Below, one piece after another: positions 30,361 through 38,482 of a stretch of 64,000 bases of DNA (position 1 is the stretch's first letter; each line of letters starts with the position of its first letter). The DNA comes from CABZJG01 sp902512685 (GTDB lineage Bacteria; Pseudomonadota; Alphaproteobacteria; Rhodobacterales; Rhodobacteraceae): the NCBI GenBank assembly GCA_051201605.1, contig CP179201.1:2356001-2420000 (forward strand), in the 5' to 3' direction. A program made the translations under genes and the position numbers. The notes beneath the pieces were generated by a model that saw only the letters and a program-made list of their open reading frames with translations, had not been told where the DNA came from and searched no databases.

Positions 30361-31381
30361 ACACGCAGCAACCCACGGCATCGGCCTTGCAGGTGCAGGG
30401 GTTTTTCTATGGTTAGATTTACCTTTGCCTTGGCTGTTCGGTCCGCTTTGCAGCTGTTTGATCGCTGCGCTTTTAGGCGCAAGATTGACGACAGTAAAAA
30501 TATTAAGCGATGGTATGCGCACGATCTTGGGCGTTGCCGCTGGCGCAACTGTGACGCTGGGCTTTATAATGTCCTTACCGAGTTTATGGGATACATTGAT
30601 TTTTATCCCAATCATAGTTTTTTTCAGCGGTGTGGTCGGGGTCTGGTATTTTCAAACCCTTTGTGGCTATGATTTTCCAACTGCATATTATGCCTCTATG
30701 CCCGGCGGCTTGCAGGATATGCTGGTTTTTGGTGAGGAAGCCGGGGGAAACATCCGCGCTATGTCTTTGATTCACGCCACACGTGTATTGGTGATCGTGG
30801 TCTTGTTGCCCGTTCTTCTAACCTCTGTTTGGCAGGTCGCGCTTGATCAAGCCCCGGGCCAGCCTGTGCAAAGTTTTGCCATTGACCAACTGCTTATCCT
30901 TGCCATTTGTGCCTTAGCAGGATGGAAAGTCGCTGCCTATTTCAACATGTTTGGGGCTTCAATTCTTGGTCCGCTGCTTTTGACCGCACTTGCCAGTGTC
31001 ACGGAAGTTCTACATACCCGCCCACCCGCAGAAGCCATTTGGGCGGCGCAGTATTTCATCGCTCTTGGGATTGGCGTCAAATATGTTGGGATTACACTAG
31101 AGGAAATCCGCAAGGATATCCTCGCTGGTTTGGGATTTTGCGTATTCTTATTAATACTCACCCTCGGGATTGTAAGTTTTATTGTATTCTTTGAGCTTGC
31201 TCCAGCTGTTGAAGTAATTCTTTCCCTGACGCCAGGAGGGCAGGCCGAGCTTGTCGTTATGGCGTTGATTGTTGGCGTAGATTTGGGATTTGTTGTCGCC
31301 CATCACCTGTTTCGCATATTCATCGTAATCATTGGGGCGCCGATCCTAGCCCGCTTTATGCGTGCAAAATCTGGGCATTGA
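30353..31381 (+). CDS. AbrB-type membrane protein (PF05145-like)
   Basis: 342 residues from ATG 30353, overlapping the GntR stop by eight bases. About ten hydrophobic segments in two similar halves, with LPLPWLFGPLCSCL near the N-terminus and SPxxPGGQAEL-like LSLTPGGQAELVVMALIVGVDLGFVVAHHLFR near the C-terminus, both hallmarks of the AbrB/ammonia-monooxygenase-like membrane family. These proteins often accompany Tct transporters and are thought to be transporters themselves. Its 3' end overlaps the convergent dehydrogenase gene by 26 bases. Confidence 0.75.
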   Translation: MGKHAATHGIGLAGAGVFLWLDLPLPWLFGPLCSCLIAALLGARLTTVKILSDGMRTILGVAAGATVTLGFIMSLPSLWDTLIFIPIIVFFSGVVGVWYFQTLCGYDFPTAYYASMPGGLQDMLVFGEEAGGNIRAMSLIHATRVLVIVVLLPVLLTSVWQVALDQAPGQPVQSFAIDQLLILAICALAGWKVAAYFNMFGASILGPLLLTALASVTEVLHTRPPAEAIWAAQYFIALGIGVKYVGITLEEIRKDILAGLGFCVFLLILTLGIVSFIVFFELAPAVEVILSLTPGGQAELVVMALIVGVDLGFVVAHHLFRIFIVIIGAPILARFMRAKSGH

Positions 31382-32330
31382 TCATATTGATGGGCGTGCC
31401 TGCCTGATAGGCAACTACCTGATCAAAAATATCTGAAAATTGTAACTCTAATTCATCTTCGGTCACAAAACCGATATGCGGCGTGCAGATAAGATTTGGA
31501 TGCGTGGCCAGCGGATCATTTGGCCAAGTGATTGGTTCCTTGTCAAATACATCTATGGCCGCACATCCCGGTTGCCCTGCATTCAAGGCTGCCAAAAGAG
31601 CACCCGGTGCAATAAGTGCCGCGCGGGAAGTGTTTACAAAAAGTGCATCGGGCCGCATGGATGAAAGATCGGCTTCAGTGATCACTCCGCGCGTTTCAGG
31701 TTTGAGGCGCACATGCACAGAAACCACATCGGCACTGGCAAAAAATTCTTTGCGACTCGCCGCAACTTCTTGGCCGTCTAGCATGGCGCGCTGGCGCCCT
31801 GCCTCAGAGCCCCACCAAATCACCGACATACCAAAGGCCTCTGCATAGCGAGCTACCCTTTTGCCAATACGTCCAAAGCCATATAGGCCCAAGCACCTCC
31901 CATGTAGCGTTTTGCCCACGCCCAGCTGCCAATTGCCTGCTTGCATATGCGCCATTTGTTGAGGGATTTGCCGCATACTTGCCATTATCAGTGCCCATGT
32001 ATGTTCTGCTGCAGCAAAAGAAGGCGTGTCAGCATGCATATTTGAGCAGAGCAATACACCGTTACGGGAACAGGCCTCGACATCCACATGCGGATAAACA
32101 CTGCGCTGCGAGATCAGTTTTAGGTTAGGCAATTGATCCAGCAACTCAGCTGTGATCTCAGTACGGTCCCGAAAAAGCACCAGCGCATCAAACGCCCGAA
32201 GGCGCTCTGCTAGTTTTACAATATCAGTTTCGTGATCGTTAAAAACTTTAACTTCTATCCCATCCAGTTTTGAAAAACAGGGCAGGCCACGAAGAGTATT
32301 GAACCAGTCGTCTAATATCGCCAGTTTCAT
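31356..32330 (-). CDS. D-2-hydroxyacid dehydrogenase, NAD(P)-dependent
   Basis: 324 residues. The nucleotide-binding motif GLYGFGRIGKRVARYAEAFGM is at about 148-168, the catalytic Arg in FVNTSRAALI, the Glu in DVFDKEPI and the His in TPHIGFVTEDELE. Full-length and with a complete catalytic set, it should interconvert a 2-oxoacid and a D-2-hydroxyacid, exact substrate unknown. Its start overlaps the end of the PrpF-like gene by four bases, so it is the last gene of the minus-strand operon tctC-tctAB-leuB-like-prpF-like. Confidence 0.85.
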   Translation of the reverse strand: MKLAILDDWFNTLRGLPCFSKLDGIEVKVFNDHETDIVKLAERLRAFDALVLFRDRTEITAELLDQLPNLKLISQRSVYPHVDVEACSRNGVLLCSNMHADTPSFAAAEHTWALIMASMRQIPQQMAHMQAGNWQLGVGKTLHGRCLGLYGFGRIGKRVARYAEAFGMSVIWWGSEAGRQRAMLDGQEVAASRKEFFASADVVSVHVRLKPETRGVITEADLSSMRPDALFVNTSRAALIAPGALLAALNAGQPGCAAIDVFDKEPITWPNDPLATHPNLICTPHIGFVTEDELELQFSDIFDQVVAYQAGTPINMINAQILHA

Positions 32331-33427
32331 TGCCCGGCGTTTCCATCCCAGATTTCAGATGGCACATAAATATTCCCGTCGGCCAATTTTCGGCAGGTGC
32401 GTATTAACCCTGCTGATTTATGTTCAAATTCACCATTGATTAGCTGATAATCAACAAAAACATCCATAGACCCCATTGGGTGCTCTAATATCACTTTGGC
32501 GGGCGTTTCAATTGGCCGTTCCAGCAGCCCATCTGCCACAGTTCCCGGAGTTAAAGCGCAAGAAGCCAGACACTGACTGCCCGTCACTGCCATGGTAGGA
32601 TGCGTACTCCAAGGCATGAAATAACGCGTGGCGATGCTTCCACCTCTCTTGGCTGGCGCAAAAAGTCCAAATTTTGGTGTTACAGATTTGCGCACATCGC
32701 CCAGTCCCATTGCGGCGCCAGCCTTGATGCGGAGTGCTTCCATACGTTTGAAAAACGCTTTGTTTTCATCTAGCTCGTTGCGCGTTTCATATCCGCTCAA
32801 ACCAAAATCAGCCGCTCGCGCGATCACCATTGGCATAGCCACATCCATGCAAGTGACTGCGATGCCATCAATTTCGTCGATTAAATTACCTGTCGGCAGA
32901 AAGGCACCTGTTGAAGATCCAGCGACTTTCATAAATTTTAGTTCAACTGGCGAAGCCGTGCCGGGTACCCCGTCAATCGCCGCCTCGCCAGCATAGCTTA
33001 TCTGCCCCTTTGGCGTTTTAACTTTGGCGATTATTTTAGCACCAGTATTCACCGCATGTATAGCCACAGAAGTTTCTCCCTCCGAGGCGGGGTGTAAACC
33101 CATTTCAATCGCGGCCGAGGCAACACCAGAAAGGATATTGCCACAGGTTGGTTTGAAGTCGACCAATCCACCTTCCACGCTGACCTGCGCAAAAAAATAA
33201 TCAATATCAACCCCAGGCAGATTTGACCTTGAGAGTAATGCCACCTTTGTCGTGACCGCATTACCCCCGCCGATCCCATCTATATTCAAAGGATGGCCTG
33301 AACCGAGGGCTGCGACCAGTACTTTTGCCAGTTGATCTAAATCTTGAGGCAGGTCTGCCCGATTAAAATAGGGCCCGCGCGAGGTGCCCCCGCGCATAAA
33401 GAGATAGGGTATTGGCGTCTGACTCAT
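32327..33427 (-). CDS. PrpF/4-oxalomesaconate tautomerase-like isomerase
   Basis: 366 residues of the PrpF family (diaminopimelate-epimerase fold). FMRGGTSRGPYFNRADLP at 10-27 and DFKPTCGNILSGVASAAIEMGL near 105-125 are the family signatures; the Cys in PTCGN is the conserved active-site cysteine. Relatives isomerise aconitates (PrpF) or 4-oxalomesaconate (GalD/LigU), i.e. shift a double bond in a tricarboxylate-like molecule. Linked by four-base overlaps to both neighbours, which ties it to the LeuB-like enzyme and Tct transporter. Confidence 0.8.
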   Translation of the reverse strand: MSQTPIPYLFMRGGTSRGPYFNRADLPQDLDQLAKVLVAALGSGHPLNIDGIGGGNAVTTKVALLSRSNLPGVDIDYFFAQVSVEGGLVDFKPTCGNILSGVASAAIEMGLHPASEGETSVAIHAVNTGAKIIAKVKTPKGQISYAGEAAIDGVPGTASPVELKFMKVAGSSTGAFLPTGNLIDEIDGIAVTCMDVAMPMVIARAADFGLSGYETRNELDENKAFFKRMEALRIKAGAAMGLGDVRKSVTPKFGLFAPAKRGGSIATRYFMPWSTHPTMAVTGSQCLASCALTPGTVADGLLERPIETPAKVILEHPMGSMDVFVDYQLINGEFEHKSAGLIRTCRKLADGNIYVPSEIWDGNAGQ

Positions 33428-34494
33428 CGAATTTCTTTCCTAATTAGGTTGGCCAAATGTGCTGCAAATTCCTGCGTGCCCAACGGGCCAGCCAAATCAA
33501 GGGTTCGAGTATCAGGCTCAGAAAGCGCTGAATTTAAACAGTCTGTCAACAAAGCGGCCGCATTTTTTGCCCCAAGATGCAGCAAAAGCATCGCAGCTGA
33601 GCGGATTAAAGAGGTTGGGTTTGCGCGATTCTGTCCGGCAATATCTGGGGCTGATCCATGTTGGGCTTGCGCTACTGCGTGCTTAGCCCCGAGGTTTAAT
33701 GACCCCGCTAGGCCTAAACCGCCCGAAAGCTCTGAGGCAAGATCTGACAAGATATCGCCAAACATATTGGTGGTCACGATAACATCAAAACGTTTTGGGT
33801 TGCGCACCAAAAGCGCGGCGGCAGCATCGACCAGCACCTCATCATAAGTCACTTGCGGATATTGCGCGGCCTGTTTGCGTACCTCTTGTAGAAAAAGTCC
33901 GTCGGTCAGGCGCATTACATTGGCTTTATGTACAGCTGTTACATGTTTGGCTGGCCGCTGCATGGCGCCTTCAAAGGCGGCGCGCGCGATACGCTCCGAA
34001 CCCTGCGCTGTGATTTTACGCATCGCCAGTGCCACGCCGTCCACCGCCATGAATTCTGATCCTCCCGAAGCCATGTTCCGATCTGCGTAAAACCCTTCCA
34101 GATTTTCCCGATAGATGACCAGATCGATAGGCTTCGATATTGGGTTCGGTAATGCTTCCAAAGACAGCGCCGGACGAATATTTGCATACAACTGTAATTC
34201 GCGCCGCAGCATACCAGAGGGGTTTAGCCCACCCTCGGAAATGGGTGGATAGGCATTATGAGACACCGGACCGAGCAGCACGCCATCAGTCTCTTTTGCG
34301 GCGGTTATAACCGTATCAGAAATAGTGCTGCCATTTGCCTTCAAGGCAGAAAAACCGATTTCCAAATCAACCCAATCGATCTGCAATCCACGTGAGTGGC
34401 TCAAAGCATTCAGCACCGTCTTTGTGGCCTGCATGATTTCGGGGCCTATACCATCGCCGCAAAGCGATAAAAGCTTTAATGCGCGTGCTGTCAT
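33424..34494 (-). CDS. Isocitrate/isopropylmalate dehydrogenase-family enzyme
   Basis: 356 residues from ATG 34494; an earlier in-frame start would overlap tctA by several codons. The family core is present: LSLCGDGIGPEIM near 9-21, YRENLEGFYADR (substrate arginine region), and VTTNMFGDILSDLASELSGGLGLAGSLNLG (metal Asp cluster). It performs oxidative decarboxylation of a 2-hydroxyacid with a 3-carboxyl group. Placement among Tct and PrpF-like genes argues against leucine synthesis and for catabolism of a tricarballylate/isocitrate-like or tartrate-like compound, an inference. Confidence 0.78.
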   Translation of the reverse strand: MTARALKLLSLCGDGIGPEIMQATKTVLNALSHSRGLQIDWVDLEIGFSALKANGSTISDTVITAAKETDGVLLGPVSHNAYPPISEGGLNPSGMLRRELQLYANIRPALSLEALPNPISKPIDLVIYRENLEGFYADRNMASGGSEFMAVDGVALAMRKITAQGSERIARAAFEGAMQRPAKHVTAVHKANVMRLTDGLFLQEVRKQAAQYPQVTYDEVLVDAAAALLVRNPKRFDVIVTTNMFGDILSDLASELSGGLGLAGSLNLGAKHAVAQAQHGSAPDIAGQNRANPTSLIRSAAMLLLHLGAKNAAALLTDCLNSALSEPDTRTLDLAGPLGTQEFAAHLANLIRKEIR

Positions 34495-34510
34495 CGCTCT
34501 CACTTCACGT

Positions 34511-36538
34511 TCATGTAAACGGCCAGGGCAGGTCAAAATATGATTGCAATAGCCCGGGCGGGAAATCTCTGTTCAGCAGCCAAGCCATAAACAGCATGAA
34601 AACAATACCCAAGGCGGAATAAAATGCAGTCATAAGCCAGCCTAATTGAGCACGGTATCGCATGAAACTGGCCAAGAAAACGGTCAATGCAATTATAAAG
34701 CCGCTGAGTGCAGTTAAGACTAACAGAAAGGCAAACCAAGCAAGTGTCGGCCACAGGCTATATTGCGCAGTCTGATCTTCGTCACTGTTTTCGCGATCTG
34801 CAAATAATCCATGCGCTTCAGGTACAAACATCATTTGTACTAATAATATTAATGCTCCAATGAGAGAGATGGAGGCCACAAAAACTGGAAATACACGGTC
34901 GGTTGCAGCATAATCAGGGATGCTGCTCGCATCCCAAAGTGCGTAGAGTATAAATCCGATTACACACATTAGAAAAACTAAAGGAGCGCGTTTTTTTCCT
35001 GAAGGTACATCTCCTTCGGATAGGATATTTTTTGCCTGACGTAATCCGACAACAACCGATAAAATCGTGATTATGATTAAAGTAATAACGATGGGAGAAA
35101 GTATATAATCCAGACCGGCCTCCCAACCCTGCCGAAAACGAATCCCAGCGATTTGATTGGCGTTATTAGAATAGTTTTCGACCGAATTCGCCAAAACAAA
35201 GCCGATCAAGAAAGCTGGGCGAGACCAGTCAAATCGGCGCATCATTATGCCTAAAAATCCGATAGTGAAAAGTGCAACAAGATCCATCAGGTTTTGCCCG
35301 CTCTGAAATGCGGCAAAAGAAATGATCATAAAAATAAAGGGTGCCAGAAGAGCAAAGCGGATATTCGTTAATTTTGCGATCCCGCCCGAGAGCGCAATGC
35401 ATAAAATCGTACCCACCACATTGGCAAGTGCAAGAAGCCAAACAATCGAATAGGTGAAATCAAGATTGTTTTCCAACAAACTTGGACCAACATCGATGCC
35501 GTTTCCCAAAAGCGCAAGCGCCCCAATAAAAACTGCCATTGAGCCCGACCCGGGAATTCCAAAGAGCAATGTGGGGACTAGTCCACCACCCTCTTTTGCA
35601 TTGTTCGAGCTTTCGGGCCCAATTACACCGCGCACATCTCCTTTGCCAAATTTGGACTTAGCTCTGCTGGTCTGGATTGTATGACCATAGGCAATCCAAT
35701 CCACCACTGAGCCACCAAGCCCCGGAATTACGCCTACGATTACACCAATGATGGAGCACCGAGCCGATAACCATTTGTTTTTCCACCAATCTTTGACGCC
35801 CAATATCCAACCACCGCCAAGCTCTTGCCGATCGGATATGGCTTTATCTTGCCTGAGCAGGGCAATTATTTCAGGCACTGCAAAAATACCTAGGCCGACG
35901 ATCACCAATTTGAGCCCATCTGTTAGATAAGGGTAGTCATAACTAGACATACGCAGTTCGCCGTTAAAAGGTCCCTCACCAATTGTGCCAATCAGCAAGC
36001 CGAGACCTGCAGCCACAATGCCTTTAATCGCAATACGCCCCGCTAAAATACCGACCATAGAGAGGCCAAAAATTGAAACCATCAGTAGCTCAGGAGATTT
36101 AAACAGCAAAACGACAGGTCGCGCGACAAGAATGAAAATGGTTAAAAAAGCTGCGCCAACCAAGCCGCCAAATAGTGAGGAAGCAAAGGCCGCTGAAAGT
36201 GCTCTGGCGGCTTGCCCGCGTTTGGCCATAGGGAACCCATCAAGAACAGTGGCCTGGGATGCCGAAGAGCCCGGGATGCCCAACAATATTGATGCAAAGG
36301 TATCAGAAGTGGGCACTACAGCGATCATTCCAATCATCAGTGCAAGCCCCAGAGTAGGATCCATACCAAACATAAAAGGCAACAAAAGCGAAAGCCCTGC
36401 AATCCCTCCAAGACCTGGGAAAACCCCAATTGCAAGCCCCATGCAAACACCAAAAATTAGGTATCCAATAACAATTGGCTGTAAAATCAACGCCCAAGCC
36501 GACCCAAGGGCAGGCAATGCGTCTACAAATATTTCCAT
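34511..36538 (-). CDS. Tripartite tricarboxylate transporter permease, fused TctA-TctB
   Basis: 675 residues. The first ~500 are TctA, the large permease: IGVFPGLGGIAGLSLLLPF near 38-56, then IGMIAVVPTSDTFASILLGIPGSSASQATVLDGFPMAKRGQAARAL and the inverted repeat element GVIPGLGGSVVDWIAYG. The last ~160 form a four-helix TctB-like unit (APLVFLMCVIGFILYAL, then WFAFLLVLTALSGFIIALTVFL). These are usually two genes. It follows tctC across a hairpin and precedes the LeuB-like gene. It imports a carboxylate using the ion gradient. Confidence 0.85.
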   Translation of the reverse strand: MEIFVDALPALGSAWALILQPIVIGYLIFGVCMGLAIGVFPGLGGIAGLSLLLPFMFGMDPTLGLALMIGMIAVVPTSDTFASILLGIPGSSASQATVLDGFPMAKRGQAARALSAAFASSLFGGLVGAAFLTIFILVARPVVLLFKSPELLMVSIFGLSMVGILAGRIAIKGIVAAGLGLLIGTIGEGPFNGELRMSSYDYPYLTDGLKLVIVGLGIFAVPEIIALLRQDKAISDRQELGGGWILGVKDWWKNKWLSARCSIIGVIVGVIPGLGGSVVDWIAYGHTIQTSRAKSKFGKGDVRGVIGPESSNNAKEGGGLVPTLLFGIPGSGSMAVFIGALALLGNGIDVGPSLLENNLDFTYSIVWLLALANVVGTILCIALSGGIAKLTNIRFALLAPFIFMIISFAAFQSGQNLMDLVALFTIGFLGIMMRRFDWSRPAFLIGFVLANSVENYSNNANQIAGIRFRQGWEAGLDYILSPIVITLIIITILSVVVGLRQAKNILSEGDVPSGKKRAPLVFLMCVIGFILYALWDASSIPDYAATDRVFPVFVASISLIGALILLVQMMFVPEAHGLFADRENSDEDQTAQYSLWPTLAWFAFLLVLTALSGFIIALTVFLASFMRYRAQLGWLMTAFYSALGIVFMLFMAWLLNRDFPPGLLQSYFDLPWPFT

Positions 36539-36562
36539 AGGGGCTCCGTCTCGTCGTATTTG

Positions 36563-36591
36563 AAAACGCCCCCAAATTTTGGGAGCGTTTT
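36563..36591 (-). terminator. Hairpin between tctC and tctAB
   Basis: On the minus strand AAAACGCTCCCAAA pairs with TTTGGGGGCGTTTT over 14 bp with one G-T pair and a one-base loop region; the T-rich arm gives it terminator character in both directions. It should reduce read-through from the highly expressed binding-protein gene into the permease. Confidence 0.7.
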
Positions 36592-36604
36592 ATTGGTTGT
36601 CAAT

Positions 36605-37693
36605 TTATTTCAGCTCAACACCGAATTGATCTTTTAACCAACCTACAACAAAGCCTTTTGCTTCATCATTTACTGTAATCGCGTTGCCCAAAGCAGCCTT
36701 GGCATCCGCACCTGTATACATTGGGTATTTACCTAAGCGCTTGGCAGAGATTTCAGCAAAATCTGGGCGTGCTTTGATTTCCGCAAATGCATTGGCAAAA
36801 GTATCAATGATTTCTTGATCAGTACCGGCTGGCAAGAATGCTATTTTCTGCGATGGAAATCCTGCTACGAAGAAAGCTTTCCATGCATCCCATTTTGGCC
36901 CTGATGTTTCACACCCATCAGTTGCTTCACAGACTTCCTTGAATGTTGGCAAGTCTGGAAAGGTCGGATCGCGCACGATATCTCCGTCAGCGGACAACGA
37001 TCCCCAAGTCATCATCGGTACAGCTTTACCGGCTTCAACCAATTCAGCAGATCCCTTTAGATAACCAGAAGAGGTTTGATAATCTATTGTAGCTTCGCCA
37101 GATTCAAACATTTTACGGCCATCACCACGGCCTTTAATGCCTAGAACGTGTTCCACATTCATGCCTAACATTTCCCATGCCAAGGCTGGGATCAAATCGA
37201 GACGCGTTGCTCCTTGGTTCCCATAAATGAATGTTGTTCCCTTAAGATTGTTTGCGGTGCCATCAAACTTAGCGCCATCTTCGGCATTTAAATAAGCGAC
37301 CCCGCCAGTGCCGGAAGCCATCACAGGGTTCCAGTCATTATACTCATAACGCACCCGAGGGTCACCCAATAGATATGGAAATTGTGTCGAGCCAGAAGAG
37401 CCGAACATAACAGTTCCGTCTCCATTTTTTTGCTCCTGGAACCAGTTGGCACCCTTTGTAGATCCTGCGCCTGGCATGAATTTCACTACAACAGTTGGGT
37501 TTCCGGGCAATGCTTCTGACAAAAGCGGTGCGAAGAAATTTGCCCACTTGGCTGAACCACCTGTTTCAGAAAATGGAATTGTCCATTCGATGGTTTTGCC
37601 GGACATATCAACATCAGCTTGCGCAGGAAGGGCAAGAGCCGCTGCTAGGGTCGTGGCCGTAAATGCACGACGTGTAAATTTTGATAGTTTCAT
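36605..37693 (-). CDS. Tripartite tricarboxylate transporter substrate-binding protein TctC-like
   Basis: 362 residues from ATG 37693, preceded by GGGAGGAAC. A signal peptide occupies about 1-26 (KLSKFTRRAFTATTLAAALA, cleavage after AQA). The mature protein has the Bug/TctC pattern (TIEWTIPFSETGGSAKWANFFAPLLSEALPG, then PGAGSTKGANWF) where the loops bind the two carboxylates of the ligand. It carries a Cys pair in the CEATDGCETSGPKWDAW region, unusual for a short Bug protein. First gene of the operon, divergent from a TctDE-like two-component system. Confidence 0.85.
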   Translation of the reverse strand: MKLSKFTRRAFTATTLAAALALPAQADVDMSGKTIEWTIPFSETGGSAKWANFFAPLLSEALPGNPTVVVKFMPGAGSTKGANWFQEQKNGDGTVMFGSSGSTQFPYLLGDPRVRYEYNDWNPVMASGTGGVAYLNAEDGAKFDGTANNLKGTTFIYGNQGATRLDLIPALAWEMLGMNVEHVLGIKGRGDGRKMFESGEATIDYQTSSGYLKGSAELVEAGKAVPMMTWGSLSADGDIVRDPTFPDLPTFKEVCEATDGCETSGPKWDAWKAFFVAGFPSQKIAFLPAGTDQEIIDTFANAFAEIKARPDFAEISAKRLGKYPMYTGADAKAALGNAITVNDEAKGFVVGWLKDQFGVELK

Positions 37694-37813
37694 AGTTCCT
37701 CCCAATATCACCCAAATGGGCATAAATTTCGTTTTATCAGAGCTCGGTTATTGGCCCTTGATTCTTGCATCATGCTCGTTCAACCTTGCATGAAACTATC
37801 ATGGAGCTGTTTA

Positions 37814-38482
37814 GTGCGCATAGCCATTGTTGAAGACAACCGCGCTTTGGCCAATGGGATTGCGCATCAACTTCGCGATCAGGGGCATGCAGTAAATTTG
37901 CTTCATGATGGGCAAAATGCTTTGGAGTTTTTGCAACAAGAGGCGGTTGATTTAGTAGTTCTGGATGTGAACCTCCCACGACTCGATGGTTTCACCATAC
38001 TCAAAACGCTGAGAAATTCTGCCAATCTGGTTCCAGTATTGCTGCTAACTGCGCGTGGAGAACTCAAGGATCGAGTTGCAGGTCTGAATTCTGGGGCGGA
38101 TGACTATTTGGTTAAACCTTTTGATATGGAAGAGTTGGAAGCGCGATTGCGTGCACTAATGCGGCGTAAACCTCTTGTTGATCAAAAAAGTATACAAATT
38201 GGTCAAATATCATTTGACCGCGAAGGCCGTAAACTTTCTGCGCATGGCAAAGAACTCCCTCTGCCTCGCAAAGAGCTAGCTGTTTTTGAATGCCTATTTG
38301 AAAGGCAAAACCAAATTGTCTCAAAAGCGCAAATTGCAGACCATATCTATGGCGTAGGAGCAGATATAGAGGAACGCGTCGTTGAAATTTATGTGTCTCG
38401 ATTGCGAAAAAAATTAACGGATTTTGGTGTTCTGATCAAAGTAGCCCGGGGGCTCGGTTATATGATCCAGATAAAGAAATGA
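37814..38482 (+). CDS. OmpR-family response regulator, TctD-like
   Basis: 222 residues from GTG 37814, with GGAG seven bases upstream; a longer in-frame extension lacks a site. The receiver has its acidic pair at Glu7-Asp8 and phosphoacceptor Asp51 in VVLDVNLPRLDG, with Lys in YLVKPFD. The C-terminal winged helix (about 125-220) contains LPLPRKELAVFECLFERQNQIVSKAQIADHIYG. Divergent from tctC and overlapping the kinase by four bases, it almost certainly activates the carboxylate transporter operon. Confidence 0.87.
   Translation: MRIAIVEDNRALANGIAHQLRDQGHAVNLLHDGQNALEFLQQEAVDLVVLDVNLPRLDGFTILKTLRNSANLVPVLLLTARGELKDRVAGLNSGADDYLVKPFDMEELEARLRALMRRKPLVDQKSIQIGQISFDREGRKLSAHGKELPLPRKELAVFECLFERQNQIVSKAQIADHIYGVGADIEERVVEIYVSRLRKKLTDFGVLIKVARGLGYMIQIKK

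Noticed and set aside
35985..36563. A 192-codon open frame on the plus strand opposite the TctA part of the fused permease
   Set aside because: It is antisense to a clearly conserved membrane protein, has a repetitive Pro/Ile/Lys composition and no ribosome site or domain.
37694..37813. A sigma-54 promoter between tctC and the TctD-like gene (TGGCCCTTGATTCTTGCAT)
   Set aside because: The GG and GC elements are 12 instead of 10 bases apart and no enhancer-binding activator is encoded nearby.
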